Assembly: GCF_019145205.1 (NCBI RefSeq)
Contig: NZ_JAHSTT010000001.1
Location: 248,001 to 312,000 of the forward strand
Length of the DNA stretch: 64,000 bases
Direction: 5' to 3'
From: Pseudomonas khavaziana
GTDB taxonomy: Bacteria > Pseudomonadota > Gammaproteobacteria > Pseudomonadales > Pseudomonadaceae
This document shows positions 31,055-40,290 of the stretch, piece by piece. A program made the translations under genes and the position numbers. Under the pieces are notes generated by a model, which saw only the letters and a list, made by a program, of their open reading frames with translations, was not told the origin of the DNA and ran no database searches. Each line of letters opens with the position of its first letter. The stretch's first letter is position 1.

Positions 31055-32625
31055 AGGAGGGTTTTCGCCAAGCCATGGCCTGGCTGCATACCTGGGCCGG
31101 GTTGATCTTCGGCTGGCTGCTGTTCGCGATTTTCCTGACCGGCACCCTGGCCTATTTCAAAGACGAAATCACCCACTGGATGCAGCCCGAAGTGCAGGCC
31201 CATCCCCTGGATGACGGGCGCAGCCTTGCCGTGGCCCAGAATTACCTGCAACAACAGGCGCCCACGGCCGCACGCTGGTTCATTACCCTGCCGACCCAGC
31301 GCGATCCTGGTCTTTCGGTGATGTGGCAAGACAAGGTCGAGCCCGGTAAGCGAGGGACCTTCATCCAGAAAGTCCTCGACCCGGTCAGCGGCCAACCGGT
31401 GCAGGCCCGCGACAGCAAGGGCGGCGAGTTCTTCTATCGCTTCCACTTCCAGCTGCAAATGCCTTACCCGTGGGGCCGCTGGCTGTCGACCATCGCCGCC
31501 ATGGTGATGTTTGTCGCGTTGATTACCGGCATCATCACCCACAAGAAAATCTTCAAGGATTTCTTCACCTTCCGCCCGCGCAAAGGCCAGCGTTCCTGGC
31601 TGGACGGGCATAACGCGGTGGGTGTGCTGGTGCTGCCGTTTCATCTGATGATCACCTACAGCAGCCTGGTGATTTTCATGAGCATGGTCATGCCAGCGCC
31701 CATCATGGCGTCCTACGGCGACGACAGCCGGGCGTTCTTCAAGGAGCTGTTCCCCAACACCGACAACGCGCCGGCTCTCGGCCAATCGGGCCAGTTGCTG
31801 CCGTTATTGCCGATGTACCAGCAGGCGCGCGAGCAGTGGGCGGGCGGCCATGTGGGACGGGTGGCGGTCAACAACCCTGGGGATGTGAACGCGTCGGTCA
31901 ATGTGTTCCGCGCCAGCTCCGATAGCGTGGTGCACGATTTCGGCAGCACCGTTTCATTCAACGGCACCACGGGCGAGTTGCTGCGAGTCAGTGGTGAACC
32001 GTCCTTGCCGTCGGTCATCGGTGGCAGTTTCTATGGCCTGCACATGGGCCATTTCGCCGGCCCGGTGCTGCGCTGGCTGTACTTTATCTGCGGGTTGGCG
32101 GGCACGGCGATGATCGGCACCGGCCTGGTGATCTGGCTCGGCAAGCGTCAGCTCAAACACGCCAAGAGCGCAGCGATGCCGTTTGAATTGCGCCTGGTCG
32201 AGGTGCTGAATATCGCCAGCATGGCTGGTTTGATGATCGCCATCGCCGCGTTTTTCTGGGCTAACCGCCTGTTGCCGGTAAGTTTCGCCGCGCGCTCCGA
32301 CTGGGAGGTGCAAGCCTTTTTTGTCGCCTGGGGCCTGAGCTTGTTGCACGCGATGCTGCGTCGCGGTCGCCGAGGCTGGGTCGAACAACTGAGCATCGGC
32401 GCGCTGCTGTTTGTGGCGATCCCGCTGCTTAACGCAATGACCACCCCGCAGCATTTGGGCGTCTCGCTGATGAACGGCGACTGGGCCATGGCCGGCTTCG
32501 ACCTGACCTGCCTGGCCAGCGGTGTGTTCCTTGCCTGGGCGGCGTGGAAGATGCAACGCCGTACCGCGTCGCAACCCAAAGCCGAGCGTGCGCGTGGGTT
32601 GACGCTCAAGCAGGAGGCCGGCTGA
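31051..32625 (+). CDS. PepSY-associated transmembrane protein, iron-linked
   Basis: The protein has 524 residues from the ATG at 31051. It starts with a membrane helix (MAWLHTWAGLIFGWLLFAIFLTGTLAYF) and carries PepSY-type segments (EITHWMQPEVQAH..., later TVSFNGTTGELL). Further helices lie at about residues 150-170, 200-225, 340-365 and in the C-terminal third. HTWAG, ITHKK and LHMGHF are typical of this family, in which conserved histidines may bind haem; some members act as ferric-siderophore reductases in the inner membrane. Position after a Fur box and before a sigma/anti-sigma pair supports a role in iron release or reduction. Confidence 0.85.
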   Translation: MKEGFRQAMAWLHTWAGLIFGWLLFAIFLTGTLAYFKDEITHWMQPEVQAHPLDDGRSLAVAQNYLQQQAPTAARWFITLPTQRDPGLSVMWQDKVEPGKRGTFIQKVLDPVSGQPVQARDSKGGEFFYRFHFQLQMPYPWGRWLSTIAAMVMFVALITGIITHKKIFKDFFTFRPRKGQRSWLDGHNAVGVLVLPFHLMITYSSLVIFMSMVMPAPIMASYGDDSRAFFKELFPNTDNAPALGQSGQLLPLLPMYQQAREQWAGGHVGRVAVNNPGDVNASVNVFRASSDSVVHDFGSTVSFNGTTGELLRVSGEPSLPSVIGGSFYGLHMGHFAGPVLRWLYFICGLAGTAMIGTGLVIWLGKRQLKHAKSAAMPFELRLVEVLNIASMAGLMIAIAAFFWANRLLPVSFAARSDWEVQAFFVAWGLSLLHAMLRRGRRGWVEQLSIGALLFVAIPLLNAMTTPQHLGVSLMNGDWAMAGFDLTCLASGVFLAWAAWKMQRRTASQPKAERARGLTLKQEAG

Positions 32626-32951
32626 TGCTCCTCGCGCTGCTGATGTGCTACGCCGGGTTTACCGCGCTGTGCCTGTCCACCGACCGTCATCACGGCGAGC
32701 TGCTGCACCGCAAACCCACGTCGAAGCGGCGCGTGGGGCTGCGCCTGGCCGGCTGGTTGTTATTGACTGTCTCGATCTGGCCGGCGGTGCGTGCCTCAGG
32801 TTGGAGCCAGGGCCTGGTCGAGTGGTGCGCAGTGTTGATGCTGAGCGCCTTGCTGCTGGTACTGCTGTTGCCGTATCGGCCAAGGTTGGCCTTGAGCCTG
32901 GCAGGTCTCAGCCTGCTGGCCAGCCCTGTTGCAGCATTCGCACTGTCCTGA
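32625..32951 (+). CDS. DUF3325 membrane protein
   Basis: The protein has 108 residues with three or four hydrophobic segments. It begins MLLALLMCYAGFTALCLSTDRHHGELL, the DUF3325 pattern; the Arg-His-His loop after the first segment is typical. The start overlaps the PepSY stop by one base (TGATG). DUF3649-PepSY-DUF3325 is a recurring trio beside siderophore receptors. The third member's role is unknown, though the histidines may serve metal or haem binding. Confidence 0.8.
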   Translation: MLLALLMCYAGFTALCLSTDRHHGELLHRKPTSKRRVGLRLAGWLLLTVSIWPAVRASGWSQGLVEWCAVLMLSALLLVLLLPYRPRLALSLAGLSLLASPVAAFALS

Positions 32952-32958
32952 GCCTGCC

Positions 32959-33537
32959 ATGATAATCAGCCCACCGCCGGAGCCCCAGGACAGCCCGCAC
33001 AGCGATGCGCCCGGTGGGCGTGCGCATTTCCTGCAGGTGTTTTTGTCCCAGCGTTCGCAGATGGAAGCGCTGGTCAGTCGCCGCGTCGGTTGCCGTGCCA
33101 CAGCGGCCGACCTGGTGCAGGATTTGTTCCTGCGCTTCTGGCGTCGCCCCTTGGTGCAGGTTGAAGAACTCAGCACCTACCTGCTGCGCTGCGCCGGTAA
33201 TATCGCTATCGATCACCTGCGTAGCGAAGGTGCACGGGCCCGCTGCAGCGAAGGCTGGTTGCCCGAGTACTCAGATCCCCAAGTCTGCGAACCCCAGGCC
33301 GCACTGGAGGCAGGCCACGATCTGCGACACGTGGAAACCGCCCTGCGCAATTTGCCCGAGCGTACCCGCCAGATTTTCCTGCTTAATCGTATCCACGGGC
33401 GCAAGTATGCAGAAATTGCCAAAGCCATGGGGCTGTCCCAAAGTGCCGTGGAAAAACATATGATGCGCGCCCTCGAAGCCTGCAAGGCCAGCCTTCGTGA
33501 ACCAACGCAGCCACGCACGCCAGGGAAAGCACCGTGA
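32959..33537 (+). CDS. ECF sigma factor, iron-starvation (FecI/FpvI-like) group
   Basis: The protein has 192 residues from the ATG at 32959. Region 2 is in residues about 25-90 (VSRRVGCRATAADLVQDLFLRFWRRP, then CAGNIAIDHLRSEGARAR). Region 4 is in about 118-175 (LRNLPERTRQIFLLNRIHGRKYAEIAKAMGLSQSAVEKHMMRAL). It follows DUF3325 by seven bases and overlaps the FecR-like gene by four (GTGA). It therefore belongs to the same Fur-controlled transcript as the membrane trio, and should drive the receptor gene downstream or a remote one. Confidence 0.9.
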   Translation: MIISPPPEPQDSPHSDAPGGRAHFLQVFLSQRSQMEALVSRRVGCRATAADLVQDLFLRFWRRPLVQVEELSTYLLRCAGNIAIDHLRSEGARARCSEGWLPEYSDPQVCEPQAALEAGHDLRHVETALRNLPERTRQIFLLNRIHGRKYAEIAKAMGLSQSAVEKHMMRALEACKASLREPTQPRTPGKAP

Positions 33538-34511
33538 ACATCACGCCGACACCCGCCCAGGAACAGGCCGCCCTTGACTGGCTGAGCCTGCTGCATGACC
33601 AGCCCAGCAGCGGCGACCAGGCCACGTTCAGCCGCTGGCTGCGCGCCGATCCCGCGCATGCCGAAGCGTACGCCAAGGCTCAGGTACTGTGGGAGTTGAG
33701 CGAAGAGCCGGCGCGCAAGCTGGCCGATGAAGACGCGCTGGCCTTACAGGCCTACCTCAATAAGATGAATTCCTCCAGGCGCTCCCGTGCACTGCGCTGG
33801 CCCGGCGCCCTGGCCCTGGCCGCCTGCCTGCTGGTGATGGTGTCGATGGGCGCCGGTTGGCAGCCGTCGCGCTGGGTCGATGAGTTGGGCGCTGATTATG
33901 TGACGGCGCCGGGGGAGGTGAAGACCTTCACCCTGGCCGATCAGTCCGAGGTCACCCTTGACGCCGACAGCGCCATTGCCGTGGATTTCAGCCATGGTCA
34001 ACGGCATATCCAGCTGCGGCGTGGCGCGGGATTTTTCAGCGTGGCACACACCGGCCAGTCCTTTGTGGTGGAGGCGGGCGGTGGTCAAGCGCAGGTGCTG
34101 GGCACCCAGTTTGAAGTGCGCCTGCAACCGGCCGGAGCCGAGGTCACCGTATTGTCCGGCCGAGTGGGCGTGACACCTTCGGAACAGGGCCGGCAGCAGG
34201 TTTTGACAGCAGGCCAGCAAGTGGCCTACGCCGATGGCGTTGCCGATGCCATGCACGCTGTCGACAGCGAATCCCGCTTGGCCTGGCGCGATGGTTGGCT
34301 CAACTACTACAAGGCGCCGCTGGCCGATGTAGTCCAGGATTTGAGTCGTTATTACCCTGGCCGATTGCTGCTGCTCAATCAAGAGCTGGGCGCCAAACGC
34401 GTCAGCGGCAGTTTTCCGAGCAAGGACCCGTTGGCAGTATTGAACGCCTTGCAAGCGGTGCTGGGCTTTGAACAACACAGGCTGTTGGGCCGAGTTATCG
34501 TATTGCGCTAG
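33534..34511 (+). CDS. FecR-family anti-sigma/regulator (second copy)
   Basis: The protein has 325 residues from a GTG overlapping the sigma stop. The N-terminal sigma-binding part is residues 8-60 (ALDWLSLLHDQPSSGDQATFSRWLRADPAHAEAYAKAQVLWE). A membrane segment lies at about 83-102. The FecR domain is about 118-215 (GEVKTFTLADQSEVTLDADSAI), and the C-terminal STN-like/DUF4974 part ends ALQAVLGFEQHRLLGRVIVLR. It differs clearly from FecR at 29155, so the two systems are separate lineages rather than a recent duplication. Confidence 0.9.
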   Translation: MNITPTPAQEQAALDWLSLLHDQPSSGDQATFSRWLRADPAHAEAYAKAQVLWELSEEPARKLADEDALALQAYLNKMNSSRRSRALRWPGALALAACLLVMVSMGAGWQPSRWVDELGADYVTAPGEVKTFTLADQSEVTLDADSAIAVDFSHGQRHIQLRRGAGFFSVAHTGQSFVVEAGGGQAQVLGTQFEVRLQPAGAEVTVLSGRVGVTPSEQGRQQVLTAGQQVAYADGVADAMHAVDSESRLAWRDGWLNYYKAPLADVVQDLSRYYPGRLLLLNQELGAKRVSGSFPSKDPLAVLNALQAVLGFEQHRLLGRVIVLR

Positions 34512-34665
34512 ACGCAGCGCCGTTCACCGAACCTTCATCGCAATCGCTAAAACCTGTCACCAAACGGTTACACGTGCCGTGGATCATCCCTGGGTTCCTG
34601 AGCAAGTGGTCAGGAAGAGCACCTCTGCCCCATACAACACAACAATGTCAGTAAGGGATCTACAC

Positions 34666-36906
34666 GTGAACTACAACTCTCTTTATGCCTTGCTTCTGGC
34701 ATCGGGCCTGGGCGGCTTTGCACCGCTGGTGATGGCCGATGACACCCAGGACGTAGGTTCGGTGAACGTTGCCGGCAAGCAGACCCTGGGCAACGGCCAC
34801 ATGATTCGCGAAGAAAGTGCCAAGGCGCGCTCGACGGTGACCAAGGAGGCCATGGACGAAATGTCGGCCACCGCCAACGCCATCGACAAGCTCAAATACA
34901 CCCCGGGCATCAACGTTTCCAGCGATGACGCCAGCGGCACCAGCGGCACCAACTTCACTATGCGCGGCATGAGTTCGGACCAGGTCGGGGTGTCGGTGGA
35001 CGGCGTGCCGATCAACGATTCGGGCAACTACAGCGTGTATTCCAACCAGCTGGGCGACCCGGAAAACCTTGCAGAAGTGTTCGCCACCCAGGGCTCCTCC
35101 GAGGCCGACGGCCCGCACATCGGTTCCAGCGGCGGCAACATCGGCATGATTACGCTGCGGCCAACCAAGGAGGCGGGGGTTTTTGCCAAGCAGACTATGG
35201 GTACCAATAACCTGCGCAAGACCTTCGTGCGGGCAAATACCGGTGATTTCGGTGGCCTCAAGACCTGGGTCTCGGCATCGCACCTGGAAGGTGACAAGTG
35301 GCGCGGCAAGGGCACCCTGCGCAGCGATAAAATCGAGTGGAGCAGCCTGTTCGAAGGTGACAACGGCAATTCCACGTTGGCCACGGTCAAGTACAACAAG
35401 CAGGAGAACTACAACTACAACAGCCTAAGCAAGTCGCAATTCGACAACGAAGGACGGCGCAAGGACTACGCTGAAAGCCCAGTGTACAAGGCCGGTTTGT
35501 TGTCTGCGTCCTACAAGCTCAATCGCAACCCTTTTGAAAGCGTCAACGCCACGCTGACCCAGCGCTGGCAACTGCAAGACAATCTGTCGCTGACGGTCAC
35601 GCCGTATTACTACTGGTCCAACGGTGGCAGCTTCAGCGGGCAGACTGCCTCCAACCTGGGGCCGAGATCCGACAAAGCCGGCAATTACGACCTCGGCAAC
35701 CTGCAATCGGCCAACTACTACCGCCCTTCGTGGACCGAGACCTGGCGCCCCGGCGTCACGGCCAAAATGAAGTGGGACATCAACGAAGAACACAGCCTGG
35801 ACTACGGCTACTGGTATGAACGCGCACGCCAGCGCCAGACCCAGCCGTTTATCGGCATCAACGGCGAAGGCGCGCCGGATGACGTGTGGGGTGACTACAA
35901 CAGCGGCGGCCAGGTGGTCGACAAGAACGGCGCGACGGTACAAGGTCGTCACTACTACACCGTCACCCCATCGCAGAAGCTGTGGGTACAGGACAGCTGG
36001 CAAGCCACGCCGGACCTGAGTTTTGTCGGCGGCGTGGCCTACCAATACGTCGAACGTGACGGCAATAACCTCGGCAGCCTGTACGACAAGCCGGAAAAAC
36101 GTAACACCCGTTACCACCAATTCCTGCCCAACTTCAGCGCCAAGTACCAGGTCGACGAGAGCAACCAGGCGTTTTACAACGTCACCCGCAACATGCGCAC
36201 GCCGCCCAACTACGTGCTGTACAACAAGGGCGATTCCGTCAGCCTCAAGTCCGAGTTGAGCTGGAACCAGGAGCTGGGCTGGCGCTACACCGAAGACGAC
36301 ATGGCCTTGAGCGCGACCCTGTTCTACATCAGCTTCAAGGATCGTCAGGTGTCGACCACCGATGCCAGCGGCGACTACATGGTGCTCAACGTAGGCAGCG
36401 TCGCTAACAAAGGCCTGGAACTGGAATGGAGTGGCCTGCTGCCCCACAACTTCAACTACTACGCGTCCTACACCTACACCCAGTCCGAGCAGAAGGACGA
36501 TCTGCTCAGCAAGAATGTGCTGTTGCCCACCTCAGGCAAGCAACTGGCCAACGTGCCGGAAAACATGTTCAACCTGGTGTTCGGCTATGACGACTCGCGG
36601 TTCTACGGCAACGTGGCGGGCAAGTATGTCGGCAGCTTCTACGGCGATTTGACCAACAAGGAGAAAATCGACGGTCGCACGGTGTTTGACCTCAATGCCG
36701 GTGTCTATTTGCCAGTGGACAAGAAAGTCATCAAGTCGGCGACCCTGCGCTTGTCGATGCTCAACGTCTTCGACAAGCAATACCTGAGCTCGGCTCGCAC
36801 CGTGGCGTTCAACTCGACACCGGTCAACGGCCTGGCGCCGAGCACGGCGTATTACAACGTAGGGGAGGAGCGCACGGCGATGGTGTCTCTAGAGGCCAAC
36901 TTCTAA
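34666..36906 (+). CDS. TonB-dependent receptor without signalling domain
   Basis: The protein has 746 residues from a GTG with AAGGGA at the right distance. Residues 1-24 form the signal peptide (ending LVMADD). Only about 25 residues then precede the plug (IREESAKARSTVTKEAMDEMSATANAIDKLKYTPGINVSS, NFTMRGMSSDQVGVSVDGVPINDSGNY). There is therefore no room for the 80-residue STN domain that would contact FecR. The barrel runs to ERTAMVSLEANF with the terminal Phe. It lies 154 bases after the FecR-like gene and is the likely transport target of the sigma factor; the ligand is unknown. Confidence 0.88.
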   Translation: MNYNSLYALLLASGLGGFAPLVMADDTQDVGSVNVAGKQTLGNGHMIREESAKARSTVTKEAMDEMSATANAIDKLKYTPGINVSSDDASGTSGTNFTMRGMSSDQVGVSVDGVPINDSGNYSVYSNQLGDPENLAEVFATQGSSEADGPHIGSSGGNIGMITLRPTKEAGVFAKQTMGTNNLRKTFVRANTGDFGGLKTWVSASHLEGDKWRGKGTLRSDKIEWSSLFEGDNGNSTLATVKYNKQENYNYNSLSKSQFDNEGRRKDYAESPVYKAGLLSASYKLNRNPFESVNATLTQRWQLQDNLSLTVTPYYYWSNGGSFSGQTASNLGPRSDKAGNYDLGNLQSANYYRPSWTETWRPGVTAKMKWDINEEHSLDYGYWYERARQRQTQPFIGINGEGAPDDVWGDYNSGGQVVDKNGATVQGRHYYTVTPSQKLWVQDSWQATPDLSFVGGVAYQYVERDGNNLGSLYDKPEKRNTRYHQFLPNFSAKYQVDESNQAFYNVTRNMRTPPNYVLYNKGDSVSLKSELSWNQELGWRYTEDDMALSATLFYISFKDRQVSTTDASGDYMVLNVGSVANKGLELEWSGLLPHNFNYYASYTYTQSEQKDDLLSKNVLLPTSGKQLANVPENMFNLVFGYDDSRFYGNVAGKYVGSFYGDLTNKEKIDGRTVFDLNAGVYLPVDKKVIKSATLRLSMLNVFDKQYLSSARTVAFNSTPVNGLAPSTAYYNVGEERTAMVSLEANF

Positions 36907-36924
36907 GACCACCACGAAACCAAA

Positions 36925-36967
36925 TGTGGGAGGGAGCAAGTCGAATCGTCGCACCGCCCCTCCCACA
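36925..36967. repeat. Short, collapsed type B REP element
   Basis: The outer ends TGTGGGAGGG and CCCCTCCCACA are those of type B. They enclose only 23 bases, with AGCAAGTCGAATCGTCGCAC in place of the usual spacer and second hairpin. It looks like a REPIN reduced by an internal deletion or a variant single REP. It lies just after the receptor stop and may act as its transcript end. Confidence 0.75.
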
Positions 36968-36995
36968 TTTGATCCACGGTGTTTCAGGAACTGGG

Positions 36996-37346
36996 TTATT
37001 TCAGGGCCGCCATGATCGCATCCGGGTCGTAGTCGCGGATCAGTGTGCCATTGACGTCCACAAATGGAATTCCGCCACCACCCAACGCCTCATAGGCCTT
37101 GCGCGCCTGGGCGTCCTTCTCGATATCCAGCGCCTGGTACGGGATACCCTTCTGGTCCAGAAAACGTCGGATCTGCTTGCAGTATCCGCACCACTGCGTG
37201 GAATACAGCACCACACGCGCCGAGGCGCGTACCTGTTCCGAAACCACCTGGGACGGGTTGAATAGCCGCTCGACCTTGCCCCAGTTCTGGATCACCACCA
37301 CCACCAGCAACACCAGCAGGACTTTCTTGAAGACCCCGCCCAGCAT
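36996..37346 (-). CDS. Membrane-anchored glutaredoxin-like protein
   Basis: The protein has 116 residues. The N-terminus is a single hydrophobic segment (residues 5-21, VFKKVLLVLLVVVVIQNW). Residues about 43-115 form a glutaredoxin/thioredoxin-fold domain with the active-site motif WCGYC (RVVLYSTQWCGYCKQIRRFLDQKGIPYQALDIEKD) and the cis-proline segment GGGGIPFVDVNG. It may reduce disulphides at the membrane; its side cannot be decided. The start overlaps the ndpA stop (TGATG), so the two genes are one operon. Confidence 0.87.
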   Translation of the reverse strand: MLGGVFKKVLLVLLVVVVIQNWGKVERLFNPSQVVSEQVRASARVVLYSTQWCGYCKQIRRFLDQKGIPYQALDIEKDAQARKAYEALGGGGIPFVDVNGTLIRDYDPDAIMAALK

Positions 37347-38350
37347 CAATTACGGCGCTTGAGCTGGTCGGTCAGTTGGGTCGGCAGGCCCTTGATGATC
37401 AAGGTGCCGGCAGCTTCGTCGTACTCGATCTTGTCGCCCAGCAGGTGTGCTTCAAAGCTGATGGACAAGCCCTCGGCGCGCCCGGTGAAACGGCGGAACT
37501 GGTTGAGGGTGCGTTTGTCCGCCGGGATTTCCGGCGACAGGCCGTAGTCCTTGTTGCGGATATGGTCGTAGAACGCTTTTGGCCGATCTTCATCGATCAG
37601 GCCGGAGAGTTCTTCCAGGCCCATGGGCTCGCCGAGCTTGGCCTGGCTGCTGGCGTAGTCCACCAGGGTCTTGGTCTTTTCGCGGGCGGATTCGTCAGGC
37701 AGGTCTTCGCTTTCGACGAAGTCGCTGAACGCCTTGAGCAGGGTACGGGTTTCGCCGGGGCCGTCGACGCCTTCCTGGCAGCCGATAAAGTCGCGGAAGT
37801 ACTCCGAGACCTTCTTGCCGTTCTTGCCTTTGATAAAGGAGATGTATTGCTTGGACTGCTTGTTGTTCTGCCACTCGGAGACGTTGATGCGTGCCGCCAG
37901 GTGCAACTGGCCCAGGTCCAGGTGACGCGAGGGGGTCACGTCCAGCTCGTCGGTCACTGCCACGCCTTCGCTGTGGTGCAGCAGGGCGATTGCCAGGTAG
38001 TCGGTCATGCCTTGCTGGTAGTGGGCAAATAGCACATGGCCGCCGGTGGAGAGGTTGGATTCCTCCATCAGCTTCTGCAGGTGCTCCACGGCGGTGCGGC
38101 TGAAAGTGGTGAAATCCTGGCCACCGTCAAAGTATTCCTTCAACCAGCCGCTGAACGGGTGCGCGCCGGACTCGGCATGGAAGAAACCCCAGGCCTTGCC
38201 TTGTTTGGCGTTGTAGCTCTCGTTGAGGTCGGCAAGCATGTTCTCGATGGCGGCCGACTCGGACAGCTCGGAGTCGCGGGCGTGGAGAACTGCGGGTGTG
38301 CCGTCGGGTTTTTTGTCGATCAGGTGGACGATGCAATGACGGATCGGCAT
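37346..38350 (-). CDS. ndpA: Nucleoid-associated protein NdpA/YejK
   Basis: The 334-residue protein is the full family length, starting at the ATG at 38350 ([29 protein letters not shown]), as other members do. Typical segments include [54 protein letters not shown] and the C-terminal [24 protein letters not shown]. NdpA/YejK coats nucleoid DNA; its precise role is unclear. It is co-transcribed with the glutaredoxin gene and divergent from the HU gene, both nucleoid-related. Confidence 0.92.
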   Translation of the reverse strand: MPIRHCIVHLIDKKPDGTPAVLHARDSELSESAAIENMLADLNESYNAKQGKAWGFFHAESGAHPFSGWLKEYFDGGQDFTTFSRTAVEHLQKLMEESNLSTGGHVLFAHYQQGMTDYLAIALLHHSEGVAVTDELDVTPSRHLDLGQLHLAARINVSEWQNNKQSKQYISFIKGKNGKKVSEYFRDFIGCQEGVDGPGETRTLLKAFSDFVESEDLPDESAREKTKTLVDYASSQAKLGEPMGLEELSGLIDEDRPKAFYDHIRNKDYGLSPEIPADKRTLNQFRRFTGRAEGLSISFEAHLLGDKIEYDEAAGTLIIKGLPTQLTDQLKRRN

Positions 38351-38747
38351 AGGCTTCTCGGCTGGTTGAAGGGGGAGCGGTCGGCCTCCCCGAAAAGTCG
38401 CCCAGTGTACCGCACCCATTGGTCAAGACGTGCCTGGAAGGGCGTTTTGGACGACGTCCGACCGGGCATATGCCTTTTTTTCACGGTTTAGAGCGATAAA
38501 GCTGACCAAATGGGTATGTTGAGGCGGATATTTCCCCGTCTCTGTGCTAGTTTTGCCCGGTCTTACGCCAAGTCTCGGCGTTAAGCGTGCATTCAGCATT
38601 TGTCAGGTCGAACCAATCCCCGTTTCAAGCATCTATAACCCCGATCTCCGTGGTTATGGCCGGGGATGCCAGGCCATGACGGCCAGGCTCGACGGCTGAC
38701 ACTGCACTCTGCAATCCATATGAATTTGATAGGGAAGGAACACCACA
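38351..38747. other. Divergent promoter region between ndpA and hupN
   Basis: This 397-base gap should hold promoters for both nucleoid-protein genes. It has several short self-complementary GC-rich segments near 38640-38690 (for example CCGGGGATGCCAGGCCATGACGG, broken by short loops) and GAAGGAA as the hupN ribosome-binding site. I see no gene and no clear operator. Confidence 0.45.
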
Positions 38748-39029
38748 ATGGCTTTGACTAAAGACCAACTGATCGCTGATATCGCTGAAGCTATCGACGC
38801 GCCAAAAACCACCGCGCGTGCTGCTCTGGACCAACTGGGCCAGATCGTTGCTGATCAGCTGGAAAACGGCGGCGAAATCACTCTGCCAGGCATTGGCAAG
38901 CTGAAAGTGACCGAGCGTCCTGCCCGTACTGGCCGTAACCCTTCGACTGGCGCTGCCATCGAAATCGCTGCCAAGAAAGTTATCAAGCTGGTTGTGGCTA
39001 AAGGCCTGACCGACGCTGTTAACAAGTAA
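38748..39029 (+). CDS. hupN: HU-family DNA-binding protein
   Basis: The protein has 93 residues and begins MALTKDQLIADIAEAIDAPKTTARAALDQLGQIVADQLENG. The DNA-binding arm is ITLPGIGKLKVTERPARTGRNPSTGAAIEIAAKKVIKL, with the conserved RNP at the tip. In P. putida the HU paralogue HupN lies beside ndpA, rlmF and valS, as here, which favours this name over hupA or hupB. HU bends and compacts DNA. It is a monocistronic gene with a strong terminator after the stop. Confidence 0.9.
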   Translation: MALTKDQLIADIAEAIDAPKTTARAALDQLGQIVADQLENGGEITLPGIGKLKVTERPARTGRNPSTGAAIEIAAKKVIKLVVAKGLTDAVNK

Positions 39030-39040
39030 GACGCAGTAAA

Positions 39041-39078
39041 AAAACCGTGCTCCGGAGTGATCCGGGCACGGTTTTTTG
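39041..39078 (+). terminator. Terminator of hupN
   Basis: A long stem (AAAAACCGTGC-CCGGA with TCCGG-GCACGGTTTTTT, one bulged pair) has a short loop. It ends in a run of six T and begins 12 bases after the stop codon. Confidence 0.9.
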
Positions 39079-39102
39079 TTGCCTGCGGTTTTTCAAACTA
39101 AC

Positions 39103-39202
39103 TGTAGGAGCGAGCTTGCTCGCGAAAGACGTTAACGATAACGCGCCCGTTCTGGTTGGACGCGGAGCCTTGGTGTTTTTCGCGAGCAAGCTCGCTCCTA
39201 CA
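39103..39202. repeat. REPIN, type A
   Basis: An inverted doublet starting TGTAGGAGCGAGCTTGCTCG and ending in its complement. It lies between the hupN terminator and the rlmF stop (six bases away), in a convergent gap. Confidence 0.93.
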
Positions 39203-39208
39203 GGTGGG

Positions 39209-40225
39209 CTAGCGGACCCAGCGCTGGCGCCAGATCTGCTGCTCATTCTTGGTCTGGAACGTCCACGCCACGAACCGGCTTTGCTTCTGCCCCTGGGACA
39301 TCTCCACCACCTGGCTTTCCAGCACGCCGGCTTTTTTCAGTGCGGTCTGGATCGCGGGCAGGTTTGACGCTTTTGACACCAGGGTGCTGAACCACAACAC
39401 CTTGTGGGCAAAATGCGCACTTTCGGCGATCAGCTGCGTCACAAAGCGCGCTTCGCCGCCTTCACACCACAGCTCGGCCGATTGGCCACCGAAGTTGAGC
39501 ACTGGCAACTTGCGTTTCGGATCGGCCTTGCCCAGGGCACGCCACTTGCGCTCGCTGCCTTTGGTGGCCTCGTCCATGGACGCATGGAAGGGCGGGTTGC
39601 ACATGGTCAGGTCAAAGCGCTCGCCCGGCTCCAGCAAGCCCAGCAGGATCTGCTTGGGGTTGGGCTGTTGGCGCAGTTGGATGACCTTGCCCAGGTCATT
39701 GGACTGCACAATGGCCTTGGCGGCGGCCACGGCGATGGGGTCGACTTCCGAGCCCAGGAAGTTCCAGCGGTACTCCATATACCCAATCAGCGGGTAGACG
39801 CAGTTGGCGCCCATGCCGATATCCAGCACCTTGACGATGGAGCCGCGCGGGATCTTGCCGTCGTTGACGCTGGCCAGCAGGTCGGCGAGAAAATGCACAT
39901 AGTCGGCACGCCCCGGCACCGGCGGGCACAGGTAATCGGCCGGGATGTCCCAATGCTCGATGCCATAGAACGACTTGAGCAAGGCCCGGTTGAACACGCG
40001 CACCGCATCCGGGCTGGCAAAGTCGATGCTCTCCTTGCCATAGGGATTGATGATCACGAATTGCGCCAGCTCTGGCGTGGTCTTGATCAGCGCCGGGAAG
40101 TCGTAACGGCCCGTGTGGCGGTTGCGCGGGTGCAGGGTAGCCTCTTTGCGCGGAGCCACGGGCTTGGCCGGGGTAGCGGATTTGGGCTTCTTGCGCGGAG
40201 GTTTAGGCGTAGTGGGGGCGGTCAT
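39209..40225 (-). CDS. rlmF: 23S rRNA (adenine-1618-N6)-methyltransferase
   Basis: The 338-residue protein has a basic, proline- and lysine-rich head (residues 1-30) typical of RlmF (YbiN). The fold for S-adenosylmethionine follows: [18 protein letters not shown] (motif I, near residue 134) and the catalytic NPPF ([13 protein letters not shown], near 210). [17 protein letters not shown] is the conserved family start. It methylates A1618 of 23S rRNA. It lies between hupN and valS as in other pseudomonads. Confidence 0.94.
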   Translation of the reverse strand: MTAPTTPKPPRKKPKSATPAKPVAPRKEATLHPRNRHTGRYDFPALIKTTPELAQFVIINPYGKESIDFASPDAVRVFNRALLKSFYGIEHWDIPADYLCPPVPGRADYVHFLADLLASVNDGKIPRGSIVKVLDIGMGANCVYPLIGYMEYRWNFLGSEVDPIAVAAAKAIVQSNDLGKVIQLRQQPNPKQILLGLLEPGERFDLTMCNPPFHASMDEATKGSERKWRALGKADPKRKLPVLNFGGQSAELWCEGGEARFVTQLIAESAHFAHKVLWFSTLVSKASNLPAIQTALKKAGVLESQVVEMSQGQKQSRFVAWTFQTKNEQQIWRQRWVR

Positions 40226-40290
40226 GTTGATTCTGGTGTTGGCTCAAAGTGGCGGCCATTGTCACACATCCTGAGCTCAACCCGGTCAAA

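Noticed and set aside
34512..34665. A search for an iron-starvation sigma promoter (TAAAT-N16-CGT type) before the second receptor
   Set aside because: TAAAA and CGT occur, but with spacing about four bases too long, so I do not call a promoter.
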